64,000 bases of DNA from Candidatus Villigracilis affinis (GCA_016718275.1 JADKEA010000011.1:1-64000), one strand, 5' to 3'; positions 18,631-27,144 are shown, counted from the first letter of the stretch. The notes: generated by a model not told the origin, from the letters alone. Translations and numbers: made by a program.

Positions 18631-19600
18631 GCGCAACCTCTGTTTCAATTAATCTGATAAACACATCATCAAAAGAAGGAGATTTTTGCTCCATCATCGC
18701 CACAGTCAACTTTTGTGCCTGAGACCATTCCAACAAGGTTGCAACTGCTGTACTAGCATCATCAACAATGACTTCAATCTCCTGGTCACTGACAATTTTT
18801 ACTTTTCCGCGCACGATGGGCAGGCTTTCCAATTGCTGTCTGTGTTCAAACCTGAGTTCTTCATTGGTCCTGATCCCAATCACATCCCCCCCATAGGCTT
18901 TTCTGCGCAACCCATCCGGAGTTTCGATCATCAGGAGTCTGCCGTCGTACATCACCCCAACCAGGTCACAAAATGCAGCTTCACCCACATATTGTGTTGT
19001 AATAAACAGAGTGTGACCCTCTGCCTGTAGTCCCTTAAAATAATCCCAGAACTTGCGGCGCAGGAGCGGGTCAATCCCGGCGGTAGGCTCATCCAGAAAA
19101 AGTAGTTCCGGATTATGCACCAATGTGGCAGCCAGGCTGAGGCGCCTCTTCATACCCCCAGAGAGATCCCTCGCCAATTTATATTTATCTCCTCTCAACT
19201 CTACAAAATCGAGCAGCTTATTTAAACGCCCCCGCCGAAAAAGTCCGACGCCATAAAGTGAAGCTGCAAAATTTAAGTTTTCCCAAACAGTTAGATCCGG
19301 GTATAGAACAAATTGTTGGATCAAATACCCTATTTTTTCACGGTCTGATTTCAAAAAATCAGTCGGGGGTTTGCCCAACACACTCAATGTGCCGGAAGTC
19401 GGTTTATAAAACCCTGTTAATAAGCGGACGGTCGTTGTTTTTCCACATCCACTTGGACCAACAAAGCCAAAGATGGTACCGCGAGGTACTTGCATACTTA
19501 GAGATTGCACGGCAACACCAGCACCAAAAGTTTTGGTTAAGTCCTGTGTTTCAATAATATTATCTAACACCTTATTATTTTTCCTGTTTATAAAAACCAA
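18623..19600 (-). CDS. ABC transporter ATP-binding protein
   Basis: 325 residues. Walker A GPSGCGKTTT (about 48-57), Q-loop YLIQQFVLYP, signature DLSGGMKRR (147-154), Walker B LLFLDEPTAG (Asp 171, Glu 172) and D-loop. The H-loop position reads TTQYVGEA, so the usual His is Gln 204. A C-terminal domain of about 100 residues follows, as in ABC-2 exporters. It powers the permease encoded directly downstream. Cargo unknown; drug, lipid or polysaccharide export is possible. Confidence 0.9.
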   Translation of the reverse strand: MVFINRKNNKVLDNIIETQDLTKTFGAGVAVQSLSMQVPRGTIFGFVGPSGCGKTTTVRLLTGFYKPTSGTLSVLGKPPTDFLKSDREKIGYLIQQFVLYPDLTVWENLNFAASLYGVGLFRRGRLNKLLDFVELRGDKYKLARDLSGGMKRRLSLAATLVHNPELLFLDEPTAGIDPLLRRKFWDYFKGLQAEGHTLFITTQYVGEAAFCDLVGVMYDGRLLMIETPDGLRRKAYGGDVIGIRTNEELRFEHRQQLESLPIVRGKVKIVSDQEIEVIVDDASTAVATLLEWSQAQKLTVAMMEQKSPSFDDVFIRLIETEVAHD

Positions 19601-19605
19601 GTTGT

Positions 19606-20295
19606 TTATGGCTTTTGCGTCGCCAGCGGATTCTGAACGGGCTGGCCAGCATTGCCGCCCTGATAATAGGGGAAGGTCACCGGCAGCTCAAAACCGAAAT
19701 AGGCTGAAACGCGCGCCACGATCTCGCCTGTGATCTGTGCTCGTCGGGTGTTGTAGGCTTTGACGGCATCATTCCAATCCGTGCCAGCAAGTTGAATGGT
19801 GTTCATCGCCTCATCAACCGTATCACCCAGCGCAAGGGTAACCTGAGCATCCGGTACAGGAGGGGGAGCCTGAGTAATAGCGTTGACATAAAGCGAGAAA
19901 CCCTGACCAATGTCACTGGGGAGTGCCCCATTGCCTTGCAATTCACTTAAATTCAACTGGGTCGGATCCAATGGTTGACCGTTTTCATCGCGGTAATTAT
20001 TCAACATGCTGGTCAGTGCATCTGCCTGGGAACGGAAGTTACCGGTCCATACCTCACCGCTGTCGCTGACCGCATCGTAATAATCTTTGGTGATCTGCGT
20101 TTTGGCTTGGATCTTGGCATACTGTGTATCTGTCACCAGTTGAAAATTGGATGCTGCAGCCTGCACGCCCTGCACCAACGCAACCAACTCGTTGTATTCC
20201 GTCGTGCCCGATTTCACAACCCCACAGCCGGTTAGTCCGACGAATACGGCAACCGCCACAAAAATGGAAATGATCTGTTTGAAATAGTGTTTCAT
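19606..20295 (-). CDS. LemA-like lipoprotein
   Basis: 229 residues with a lipoprotein signal (VAVAVFVGLTGC, Cys 24). The mature part begins YNELVALVQGVQAAASNFQ, an alpha-helical LemA-like bundle, and has the C-terminal LemA features AVKAYNTRR and YFGFELPVTFPYY. LemA proteins are envelope proteins of unclear role, often encoded beside a TPM-domain protein, as here. The ABC ATPase starts five bases after the stop, so all four genes (TPM, LemA, ATPase, permease) may form one operon. Confidence 0.8.
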   Translation of the reverse strand: MKHYFKQIISIFVAVAVFVGLTGCGVVKSGTTEYNELVALVQGVQAAASNFQLVTDTQYAKIQAKTQITKDYYDAVSDSGEVWTGNFRSQADALTSMLNNYRDENGQPLDPTQLNLSELQGNGALPSDIGQGFSLYVNAITQAPPPVPDAQVTLALGDTVDEAMNTIQLAGTDWNDAVKAYNTRRAQITGEIVARVSAYFGFELPVTFPYYQGGNAGQPVQNPLATQKP

Positions 20296-20314
20296 ATCAA
20301 AAACTCCTTATCGT

Positions 20315-21241
20315 TTAATTGCCGCGCCCGGAGCGGCTACTACCGCTGCCGCCACGCGACCGTGGACTGCTCCTGCCCCCGCCTAGCGGGAACCCTGATC
20401 CGCGTGAACCATATGGGTTGAAGTTGATACCACTACGGGCCAACTTAGGGAGCAACCAAATCAGAAATAGTAGAAAGAGGACTCCAATGCACAACAATCC
20501 GCAGATGGACAAAATGCCGAGCGGGCCGGAAGGCAGTGTTGGCAGGTAGGTTATCTCCTGGGCCGGAGTGGGGGATGTCAGCGGCGAGTAGTTACTACGG
20601 GCTACTGTGTCGAATTCCTGTATCAGGGTCAACAGTGCCAGGTCGAGGCTCTTTGTAGATTGGTAAGTATCTTCGGCGATACGGTTTAAGGATGTCAATT
20701 CAGAAGCGGTCAAAGCAGGTAAACCCAAGCCCACACCGTAATGCACATCAATGCTGTTAGGTTCAACAACAATCAAAAATACAAAGCCGTTATCCTTACG
20801 TTCACCATCCGGCAGCCCAAGTCGCATGTAACGAAGAAAATGAACGGCGCAGTTGACGCGATTGCCAACCTGTTCCTCTGATTGGATGAGAATCATCGTC
20901 TGCGCAATGGAATCACTATTCAGCCGGTCGAGAATCACGTCCACCTCGGTCACAGCATTCTCCGAGACATGACTCTGCCAATCTACCGTCCAATGCATCT
21001 GCTGTAGATCGTAAGTGAATCCGTAATCTGGGGCGGAACCTTGACCGCATAAATCCGCGGCAAGAATTATGCCAGCCTTCGCAGGAGTTAAATATGCTGA
21101 AAGGCTAAATGTAAATGCGATAACCCCAACGATCAATATCATATATCGTTGGGCTTGGCTGCGATTAATCACGGACACCTCAATTCGAGAATGCATTTCT
21201 TTTGTGCGAAGAGGCAGCTTCAGACTGCCTCCTGTTTTCAA
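20315..21241 (-). CDS. TPM-domain membrane protein with Gly/Ser/Arg-rich tail
   Basis: About 308 residues: an N-terminal membrane or signal segment (MILIVGVIAFTFSLSAYL), an external TPM-type domain (about 60-230, with NGFVFLIVVEPNSIDVHYGVGLG), a second helix (LGILSICGLLCIGVLFLLFLI) and a C-terminus rich in Gly, Ser and Arg. TPM proteins (YgcG-like) are linked to membrane protein turnover, including photosystem repair in plants; a bacterial role is unclear. The start is ambiguous: internal ATG codons (MHSRIEV or MILIVGV) are equally possible. The neighbour downstream is LemA, the usual partner. Confidence 0.75.
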   Translation of the reverse strand: MKTGGSLKLPLRTKEMHSRIEVSVINRSQAQRYMILIVGVIAFTFSLSAYLTPAKAGIILAADLCGQGSAPDYGFTYDLQQMHWTVDWQSHVSENAVTEVDVILDRLNSDSIAQTMILIQSEEQVGNRVNCAVHFLRYMRLGLPDGERKDNGFVFLIVVEPNSIDVHYGVGLGLPALTASELTSLNRIAEDTYQSTKSLDLALLTLIQEFDTVARSNYSPLTSPTPAQEITYLPTLPSGPLGILSICGLLCIGVLFLLFLIWLLPKLARSGINFNPYGSRGSGFPLGGGRSSPRSRGGSGSSRSGRGN

Positions 21242-21253
21242 AGAAGTGCGGAC

Positions 21254-21412
21254 CTAAATGATCCCCAACAGATTCAGAATGATGAGGATGACGGCAAGAA
21301 CAACCAGAGTGTGGATCCACCCGCCTGTTTTCGGGAAACTCGGGCTTATGTTCGAACCTAAAAAGCCGAGCAACCACAGGATGATTAGAATTACGATGAT
21401 GGTGTACAACAT
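21254..21412 (-). CDS. Small two-helix membrane protein (Lmo0937 type)
   Basis: 52 residues from MLYTIIVILIILWLLGFLG. Two hydrophobic helices are separated by SNISPSFPKTGGWIH, which matches small Lmo0937-type membrane proteins. The ATG at 21412 is preferred over a 22-codon upstream extension because the family begins at this methionine and a GGAGAAAT ribosome-binding site lies before it. These peptides are often stress-induced in other bacteria; nothing here shows regulation. The dispersed repeat copy 2 lies upstream. Confidence 0.75.
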   Translation of the reverse strand: MLYTIIVILIILWLLGFLGSNISPSFPKTGGWIHTLVVLAVILIILNLLGII

Positions 21413-21472
21413 GATATTTCTCCTTGTTTGAGTAATTTGTTCTAAACTCATCATGTAACAAACACTTCCCGG

Positions 21473-21608
21473 CCACATCCATCAGACAGGGAGTATTTGT
21501 CTCCGCCACTTGGGGGAGATTTAGAGTACCAGAGGAAGCAAAGTAGTTTTTGTAATTCGCTAATTTCTCCAACCACCCTGTTGCGTGAATAACATCGCAT
21601 CGATTCCT
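21473..21608. repeat. Dispersed intergenic repeat, copy 2 (interrupted)
   Basis: The segment starts CCACATCCATCAGACAGGGA, shares TCTCCGCCACTTGGGGGAGA with the copy at 15317-15392 and ends with the same ATCGCATCGATTCCT word. About 60 extra bases (about 21533-21592) separate the two conserved parts. Confidence 0.55.
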
Positions 21609-21626
21609 GGAAACCTTGTATAGGAA

Positions 21627-21666
21627 ACAAAAAAGAACCGATTTTTCAGGTCGGTTCTTTTTTGTT
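21627..21666. terminator. Bidirectional terminator
   Basis: AACAAAAAAGAACCGA (arm ending at 21641) pairs with TCGGTTCTTTTTTGTT (21651-21666) across a 9-base loop. A/T runs on both sides allow function on either strand. On the minus strand it follows the LuxR remnant. Confidence 0.75.
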
Positions 21667-21720
21667 TTGACGATCCCGATGCAGGGAAAATTAAGTTGCT
21701 TAGGGAATACTTCTTATCAA

Positions 21721-22015
21721 ATCAATCCTAATTCACATCCACGCAAAGCAGCTTGTGTTCGGTCTCTTGCACCGATTTTCTGCAAAACATTGGCGACATA
21801 GTTTTTCACTGTGCCTTCGGTGAAGCTGAGATTATTTCCGATCTCGCGGTTACTCATACCCTCTGCGAGCAATCGTAAAACATCGAGTTCGCGTTAATGG
21901 GTCTGGCAAACCATCATTGATCGGGCATGCAAACGGAGTCAGCCGCGCAAATTCAGCGACCGCCTTACATGCCACAGATGGATCAATATGCATTTGTCTG
22001 CATTCCGTATTTTCT
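21721..22015 (-). pseudogene. LuxR/NarL-type response regulator remnant
   Basis: The minus strand encodes the linker HIDPSVACKAVAEFARLTPF and, after a frame break at about 21893, a full LuxR helix-turn-helix: RELDVLRLLAEGMSNREIG, then SFTEGTVKNYVANVLQKIGA and the end GCELGLI with stop at about 21721. An in-frame stop lies where the domain should begin (L-T-x-R-E-L), so a one- or two-base indel separates linker and HTH. The receiver domain expected upstream is absent because scpB begins there. Either a decayed gene or a deletion fused to the scpB 3' side. Confidence 0.7.
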
Positions 22016-22026
22016 CGAAATTTATA

Positions 22027-22608
22027 TCATCCCTTCAACAACACGCTGTGTTCATTATCCGGTTCCGCGGGCGCGGCCAGTGGGGGCAATTCAAGAATGG
22101 AACTCAGGCCGAAGTGCTGTAAAAATTCAGGGGTCGTCGAGTACAGAATCGGCCGTCCGGGGCCGTCTGTGCGGCCAGCTTCCTGAACGAGGCCCTTACT
22201 CAATAAACTCTTCATCATGCCATCGCTGTTCACACCACGGACAGCGTCCACCTGCGGACGGGTGCATGGCTGTTGATATGCGATGATCGCCAGGGTTTCC
22301 AGCGCGGCGCGGCTGAGATGTGTCGTCGCTTCAAGACCGAGAAAAAGTTCAATAAGTTCGGCCAGTTCGGGAGCTGTTGTCAATTGTACACGTCCGCCAT
22401 TTCGCTGCAAACGCAGGCCACGATTAAGAAGGGCTTCGTCCAATTCCTTGAGTCCGCGCTCCACCACCGAGGCGGTCACATCCAGAGCGGCGGCAAGCTG
22501 TGCCACGGGTACCGGCTCGGCCGAAACGAACAACATCGCTTCGATCTTCGCCGAAAGTGATTGCTCGGGAGTTGAAACGGTGGTCGAAGTAGTTTGAGAG
22601 TCGCTCAT
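22027..22608 (-). CDS. scpB: Segregation and condensation protein B
   Basis: 193 residues of ScpB, the winged-helix partner of ScpA and SMC in chromosome condensation. Family motifs are clear: KIEAMLFVSAEPVPVAQLA, LNRGLRLQRNGGRVQLTT, LSRAALETLAIIAYQQPCTRPQVDAVRGVN and LLSKGLVQEAGR-x-DGPGRPILYSTT. No scpA is next to it; the gene stands divergent from a lipoprotein gene whose promoter abuts the scpB start codon. An acidic and Pro-rich tail follows the second winged helix. Confidence 0.95.
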   Translation of the reverse strand: MSDSQTTSTTVSTPEQSLSAKIEAMLFVSAEPVPVAQLAAALDVTASVVERGLKELDEALLNRGLRLQRNGGRVQLTTAPELAELIELFLGLEATTHLSRAALETLAIIAYQQPCTRPQVDAVRGVNSDGMMKSLLSKGLVQEAGRTDGPGRPILYSTTPEFLQHFGLSSILELPPLAAPAEPDNEHSVLLKG

Positions 22609-22616
22609 GCTATAAT
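22608..22616 (+). promoter_or_regulatory. Extended -10 promoter (TGCTATAAT)
   Basis: TGC plus consensus TATAAT, 38 bases before the lipoprotein ATG at 22654. The element touches the start codon of the divergent scpB, so binding here could affect both genes. Confidence 0.55.
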
Positions 22617-22653
22617 TGCTCCGCTAAATAATTTAGAATCAAAAATCAAAACC

Positions 22654-23226
22654 ATGAAAACAAAAATATCCCATTTAACTGTCTTTTTTACCGCGTTAAT
22701 GCTCGCCTCGCTGGCCTGCAACGTCTTTATCGGCGGGCCGGATTACCCAACCCAAACCGTGCCCATATCACCAGATGAAGTGCAGAACATGTACACGCAG
22801 ATCGAGCAGTCCTTTGCGGCTGGCGCGGAAACGGGCACTGTCACACTACAGATCACCGAAAACCAGCTTACATCCCTGATTGCGCTCAAATTGCAGGAGC
22901 AGACCGATCCGCCGTTTACCGACCCGCAGGTTTTGCTTCGTAACGGCCAATTTCAAATGTACGGCAAGATCATCAGCGGCTCATTCAGTGCGAATATGCT
23001 CATTACAGCCAATGTCGGCATTGATGAAGTCACAGGCATGCCAAAGATCGAAGTTTCATCCGTCGATCTTGGCCCCATTCCCGCACCCGAAGGGCTTAAC
23101 ACTGCCATCAACGCGATGATCGCCGAAGCATTCACCGGATCGTTGGGACCCGCAGCCACAGGCTTTCGCCTGGAAGCGATCACCATCGCAGATGGTGTGA
23201 TGACCATGACTGGCCGTATCAAATAG
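22654..23226 (+). CDS. Lipoprotein of unknown function
   Basis: 190 residues from MKTKISHLTVFFTALMLA with a lipobox LASLAC (Cys about 21). The mature part is an all-beta-looking domain: TVTLQITENQLTSLIALKL, FQMYGKIISGSFSANMLIT, then PKIEVSSVDLGPIPAP and a last strand DGVMTMTGRIK. The internal ITENQLTSL repeat-like pattern resembles lipid-binding LmeA/DUF2993-type proteins, but the resemblance is weak. The ATG at 22654 is chosen for its signal peptide; the upstream 20 codons include the promoter. The next lipoprotein gene starts 19 bases later. Confidence 0.7.
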   Translation: MKTKISHLTVFFTALMLASLACNVFIGGPDYPTQTVPISPDEVQNMYTQIEQSFAAGAETGTVTLQITENQLTSLIALKLQEQTDPPFTDPQVLLRNGQFQMYGKIISGSFSANMLITANVGIDEVTGMPKIEVSSVDLGPIPAPEGLNTAINAMIAEAFTGSLGPAATGFRLEAITIADGVMTMTGRIK

Positions 23227-23245
23227 CGGCTGGATTATACCCGAC

Positions 23246-24832
23246 ATGCTTCGCATCCCGCTCCGCCCGTACCTGATCCTGTTTCTATTAACATTCATCC
23301 TGCTGACAGGTTCCTGCCGTTCTCCGCAGGTCGGCGAACAGATCAATGTCACGATCAACGCAGATGGAGCGGCGACAGAAATCAGCGTGACCGCAGGCAG
23401 CACCGTGGCGCAGGCATTGCAAAGCGCAGGCATCGTCCCCGCCAAACTCGACCGTTCCGAACCGCCTTTTTACACCGTGCTATCCAATGGCGATAGCATC
23501 ACCCTGACGCGTGTCGAAGAAGTCTTTGAAACCGAACAGGTGGTCGTTCCATTCGAACGGCAGATCGTACGCAACGAAACCCTTCCCGAAGGGGAAACCC
23601 GATTGGTTCAGGCGGGAGTCAACGGCCAATTGGAAGTGACCTATCGCCGCATTCTTGAAGATACGGTGGAGATCAGCAAGACCTCCGTAAAAACCGTTGT
23701 GTTAACGGAAGCCCTGCCAGAGATCGTCATGGTCGGCGCACAATCTTCCTTCACACCCTTGAATATCCCCGGTACATTGGTATATCTCGCGGGCGGTAAC
23801 GCATGGATCATGGAAGGCTCCACTGCCAACCGCCGCATCATCGTCAGCACTGGCGATCTTGATGGGCGCATTTTCAAGTTATCACCGAATGGCGAATACC
23901 TGATCTTCACTAGAAAATCGAAAAAGCCAGCCAGCCAGGAGATCAATACCCTGTGGGCGGTCCGCACGAAGAATATTGAACCGAAACCCATCTGGCTGCA
24001 GGCCTATAATGTGGTGCATTTTGCCGAGTGGATTCCCGGCACAAACTCAGTGGCCTACTCCACCGTGGAGCCGCGCAGCACTGCGCCCGGCTGGCAGGCG
24101 AACAATGACCTTTATCGCGTCAGCCTCACGGGCGGAAGTCCGCGCAAGATGTTGGAAGCCAATAGCGGCGGTGTATATGGCTGGTGGGGCATGTCATTTG
24201 CATATTCAGAAGATGGCAGGCTCGCCTATGCACGTCCCGATGGAATTGGATTGGTCGATCAGGATGGCGGCTACCTGAAACCGATGCTGGACATCACTCC
24301 GCTCAACACCCACAGCGATTGGGCATGGATTCCCCCGATCACCTGGGGCTCTGATGGAAAGACTTTATATTACGTCACGCATGCACCCGCGCCCGCACCC
24401 ATCGTCGGGGAAGAGTCTCCTTTTTTTGACCTCGCAGCTACATCGTTCGAAAATAGAGCGACCGTGTCCATTGTCGATGCGGCGGGTATGTTTTCTTATC
24501 CAGCTGTATCCCCGGCAAGATGGGATGGCAGGCAGAAGGATTTTCAGGTGGCCTATCTGCAATCCATTTTCATCGAGCAAAGCGAAACCAGCCGCTATCG
24601 CCTGATGGTGATGGACCGTGATGGGTCGAACAGCAAGGCTTTGTTCCCGCCTGCGGACACGAATGGGATCGAACCGCAGACTCCATCATGGTCGCCAGAG
24701 CCGCTCGAAGGCCAGACGGGGAATTTTATCGCTGTGACCTATCAAGGCAATCTCTGGCTCATCGATAGCGGAAGCGGCAAAGCATATCAAGTCACCGGCG
24801 ATGGACTGATCATCGGGATAGACTGGAAATAA
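23246..24832 (+). CDS. Lipoprotein with DUF348 and G5-like domains and a beta-propeller
   Basis: 528 residues, probably anchored outside the cell through Cys 24 (LTFILLTGSC). Residues about 35-95 resemble the DUF348 ubiquitin-like fold (ISVTAGSTVAQALQSAGI). Residues about 95-155 resemble a G5 domain (VVPFERQIVRNETLPEGET, GVNGQLEVTYRRIL). From about 170 to 528 repeated TolB/WD40-like blades appear (FKLSPNGEYLIFTRK, ITWGSDGKTLYYVT, RYRLMVMDRDGSN, PSWSPEPLEG). G5/DUF348 domains occur in peptidoglycan-associated and resuscitation-factor proteins, so cell-wall binding is likely. No catalytic residues are evident. It forms an operon with the upstream lipoprotein. Confidence 0.75.
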   Translation: MLRIPLRPYLILFLLTFILLTGSCRSPQVGEQINVTINADGAATEISVTAGSTVAQALQSAGIVPAKLDRSEPPFYTVLSNGDSITLTRVEEVFETEQVVVPFERQIVRNETLPEGETRLVQAGVNGQLEVTYRRILEDTVEISKTSVKTVVLTEALPEIVMVGAQSSFTPLNIPGTLVYLAGGNAWIMEGSTANRRIIVSTGDLDGRIFKLSPNGEYLIFTRKSKKPASQEINTLWAVRTKNIEPKPIWLQAYNVVHFAEWIPGTNSVAYSTVEPRSTAPGWQANNDLYRVSLTGGSPRKMLEANSGGVYGWWGMSFAYSEDGRLAYARPDGIGLVDQDGGYLKPMLDITPLNTHSDWAWIPPITWGSDGKTLYYVTHAPAPAPIVGEESPFFDLAATSFENRATVSIVDAAGMFSYPAVSPARWDGRQKDFQVAYLQSIFIEQSETSRYRLMVMDRDGSNSKALFPPADTNGIEPQTPSWSPEPLEGQTGNFIAVTYQGNLWLIDSGSGKAYQVTGDGLIIGIDWK

Positions 24833-24854
24833 ACCTAAATTAAAGGATAAACTA

Positions 24855-25811
24855 ATGCGAATTTTGATCACAGGCGCAGCCGGGTTTCTCGGCTCCCACT
24901 TATGCGACCATCTTTTGAAGGATGGTCACGAAGTCATTGGCATGGATAATTTTGTCACAGGCAGCCCGGATAACATTGCCCATCTTGCAGACAATGATAA
25001 TTTTTCATTCTATAGACGCGACGTTTCTGAATACATCTTTGTGCCCGGTAAAGTGGATGCGATCCTGCATTTTGCTTCGCCCGCCAGCCCCAATCCCCAA
25101 TCGAAATCTGGTTACTTCAACCTGCCCATTCAAACCATGAAAGCAGGCGCACTTGGAACTCATAACTGCCTTGGCCTCGCCCGCGCACAGAATGCCAGAT
25201 TCCTGCTGGCATCTACCAGTGAAATTTACGGCGACCCTGAAGTGCATCCGCAAGTGGAGACCTATACAGGCAATGTCGACCCGATCGGAACCCGCGCTGT
25301 TTACGATGAAGCCAAGCGTTTTGCCGAATCATTGACCATGGCCTATCATCGCTCTCACAACGTCAACACCAGCATCGTGCGTATCTTCAATACCTACGGT
25401 CCGCGCCTTGACCTTGAAGACGGCCGCGCCCTGCCAAACATGATCAAGCAGGCCCTGCTTGGCCAGCCTCTCACAGTTTATGGTGATGGATCTCAGACCC
25501 GCTCGTTCTGCTATGTGGACGATCTCATCGACGGCATCGTGAAATTGCTATATTCCGAAGAACATTTCCCGGTCAATATGGGCAATCCACATGAAAGAAC
25601 CATCCTGCAATTTGCAGAGACCATTAATAAGGTCACAGGAAATACAGCAGGCATCACCTACGTGGATGCACGCAGCGCGCGCGATCCGCAACGCCGACGG
25701 CCCGATATTACCCGCGCCCAAACCATTTTGAATTGGGAGCCCAAGGTCAGCCTTGAGGAGGGCCTGCTCCGCTCCATTCCATACTTCAAACAAAAACTGG
25801 GGCTTGCATGA
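24855..25811 (+). CDS. UDP-glucuronate decarboxylase-like NAD-dependent SDR
   Basis: 318 residues of an extended short-chain dehydrogenase. NAD-binding GAAGFLGSHL (residues 7-16), catalytic STSEIYGD, YDEAKR with Tyr and Lys, and the Uxs-type stretches ILHFASPASP and HPQVETYTGNVDP. These point to UDP-xylose synthase (UDP-glucuronate decarboxylase), though other nucleotide-sugar epimerases are possible. The product would feed surface polysaccharide synthesis. It is followed with a 4-base overlap by GtrA and later by a GT-C glycosyltransferase, consistent with envelope glycan work. AAAGGA lies before the ATG. Confidence 0.88.
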   Translation: MRILITGAAGFLGSHLCDHLLKDGHEVIGMDNFVTGSPDNIAHLADNDNFSFYRRDVSEYIFVPGKVDAILHFASPASPNPQSKSGYFNLPIQTMKAGALGTHNCLGLARAQNARFLLASTSEIYGDPEVHPQVETYTGNVDPIGTRAVYDEAKRFAESLTMAYHRSHNVNTSIVRIFNTYGPRLDLEDGRALPNMIKQALLGQPLTVYGDGSQTRSFCYVDDLIDGIVKLLYSEEHFPVNMGNPHERTILQFAETINKVTGNTAGITYVDARSARDPQRRRPDITRAQTILNWEPKVSLEEGLLRSIPYFKQKLGLA

Positions 25812-26275
25812 TCTTGTCCGACTCGAGAGAACGCAAGCGCTTTATGAAATTCGCGATGGTAGGCGCGATCGGCGCGATCATCGACTTCGGCGTGATGAAC
25901 CTGCTCTCCCATTTCACGAACATGTCCCTCGTCTATGCAGGGACGATATCCTTTATTTGCGCAGTCATCAGCAATTTCACCTGGAATCGTTTTTGGACTT
26001 ATCCAGAATCGCGCTCGCGCCCGCTCATCAATCAACTTGCGATGTTCTTTCTTGTAAATGCCGCCGGGGTAGCGATTCGCATTCCGACCCTTCATTATCT
26101 TGAACCGCCCCTGCTTCATTTTTTTGAAGGTGTCTTTCACACCTCATATGCCACGGCAGAATTCTACGCAAAAAACATCACCCTGGCCTCTGCTGTGGGC
26201 ATCGTTATGATCTGGAATTTCTTCGTAAACCGTTACTGGACGTATAATGACATTGATCATTCCAGCGAGGTTTAA
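25808..26275 (+). CDS. GtrA-like family membrane protein
   Basis: 155 residues with four membrane helices (FAMVGAIGAIIDFGVMNLL, AGTISFICAVISNFTWNRFW, and two C-terminal ones). The GtrA hallmarks FxxVGxxG at the start and SNFxWNRFWTY in the second helix, repeated as WNFFVNRYWTY at the end, are present. GtrA proteins are thought to move polyprenyl-linked sugars across the membrane for glycosylation. The start overlaps the SDR stop (ATGA), indicating coupled translation. Confidence 0.9.
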   Translation: MILSDSRERKRFMKFAMVGAIGAIIDFGVMNLLSHFTNMSLVYAGTISFICAVISNFTWNRFWTYPESRSRPLINQLAMFFLVNAAGVAIRIPTLHYLEPPLLHFFEGVFHTSYATAEFYAKNITLASAVGIVMIWNFFVNRYWTYNDIDHSSEV

Positions 26276-26277
26276 TC

Positions 26278-26655
26278 ATGGATACGCATGCTCCTCTTAT
26301 CCCGATCTATACCAGCAAGGGTGATGCAGAAGCCTTTCTGCTCTACCCGTATCTATTCAACCGCAACGGAGATTGGATCGGTTTCGTCAATCAAAAACGC
26401 GAAGTATACTCCGTGCTCGGATACTTCGTTGGCACGTTGACCAACGATCCCCGCATCATCGGCAAGCGGGCCACCTCCACGCTCAAGCCCCGTCAGCAGC
26501 CGCCTCCGAAACCAGAAAAAGTCTACCCACCTGCCACAATTCCATTGGCGCGGATGATGCCCGATCTGGGTCCTTCATCTGTTGACATTCTGCTCGATGC
26601 CCCCGAACGCCTGCATACATTGGACGCTGGCGAACAACGCCAGGACTTGGATTGA
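26278..26655 (+). CDS. Small protein with 4-fold beta flower-like domain
   Basis: 125 residues. The N-terminal 65 residues (IYTSKGDAEAFLLYPYLFN, GDWIGFVNQKREVYSVLG, DPRIIGKR) are rich in beta-strand and aromatic positions and resemble what I recall as the 4-fold beta flower domain. The C-terminal half is Pro-rich and basic, then turns acidic (QPPPKPEKVYPP), and is probably disordered. No signal peptide is present. Role unknown. It sits two bases after the gtrA-like stop and overlaps the next gene region, so it is part of the same operon. Confidence 0.6.
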   Translation: MDTHAPLIPIYTSKGDAEAFLLYPYLFNRNGDWIGFVNQKREVYSVLGYFVGTLTNDPRIIGKRATSTLKPRQQPPPKPEKVYPPATIPLARMMPDLGPSSVDILLDAPERLHTLDAGEQRQDLD

Positions 26656-26663
26656 TTTTACCC

Positions 26664-27137
26664 ATGACAGAGACTCTCACCCCAAAAAGCGCCCGCCACT
26701 CACGGGTGACCCTCTCGCAATTGATGCACCCTGAACACGCCAACCTGCTTGGCAATGTGCATGGCGGCTGGATCATGAAATTGGTGGACGAAGCAGGTGC
26801 ATTAGCTTGCATGCGCCACGCGCAAAAGAAGGTCGTCACCGTAGCAGTGGATTCGATGGTTTTCCGCGAACCGATCAAGATCGGTGACCTCATCATCCTC
26901 AATGCAGAGGTCACCTACACAGGCCGTACTTCCATGGAAGCCGAAGTACAGGTGGTTGCAGAAAACCCCGTCACAGGCGAACGCACACATACCAACACAG
27001 CTTATCTCGTTTACGTCGCATTGGATGACGACGGGCATCCCACATCCGTTCCGCCTTTGGCGATCGAAACCGAAGAAGAAAAACAGCGCATGGAACAGGC
27101 TCAAAAGCGACAGGCTCACCGCATATCGCAGAAATAA
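26664..27137 (+). CDS. Acyl-CoA thioesterase, hotdog fold
   Basis: 157 residues. Hydrolyses acyl-CoA to free acid and CoA in the cytoplasm. The conserved hotdog block GNVHGGWIMKLVDEAGALAC (residues about 27-46) carries the Asn/Asp/His-type active site of the YciA/BFIT group. VDSMVFREPIKIGDLI and RTSMEAEVQV follow. The charged C-terminal tail resembles helices seen in this group. ATG at 26664 is preferred over TTG at 26652, and the preceding gene ends at 26655. Physiological substrate unknown. Confidence 0.88.
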   Translation: MTETLTPKSARHSRVTLSQLMHPEHANLLGNVHGGWIMKLVDEAGALACMRHAQKKVVTVAVDSMVFREPIKIGDLIILNAEVTYTGRTSMEAEVQVVAENPVTGERTHTNTAYLVYVALDDDGHPTSVPPLAIETEEEKQRMEQAQKRQAHRISQK

Positions 27138-27144
27138 ATTCATC

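Noticed and set aside
26884..27144. Upstream extension of the GT-C glycosyltransferase frame
   Set aside because: It overlaps the thioesterase gene in another frame and has no glycosyltransferase features; the protein makes sense from 27145 or 27157.
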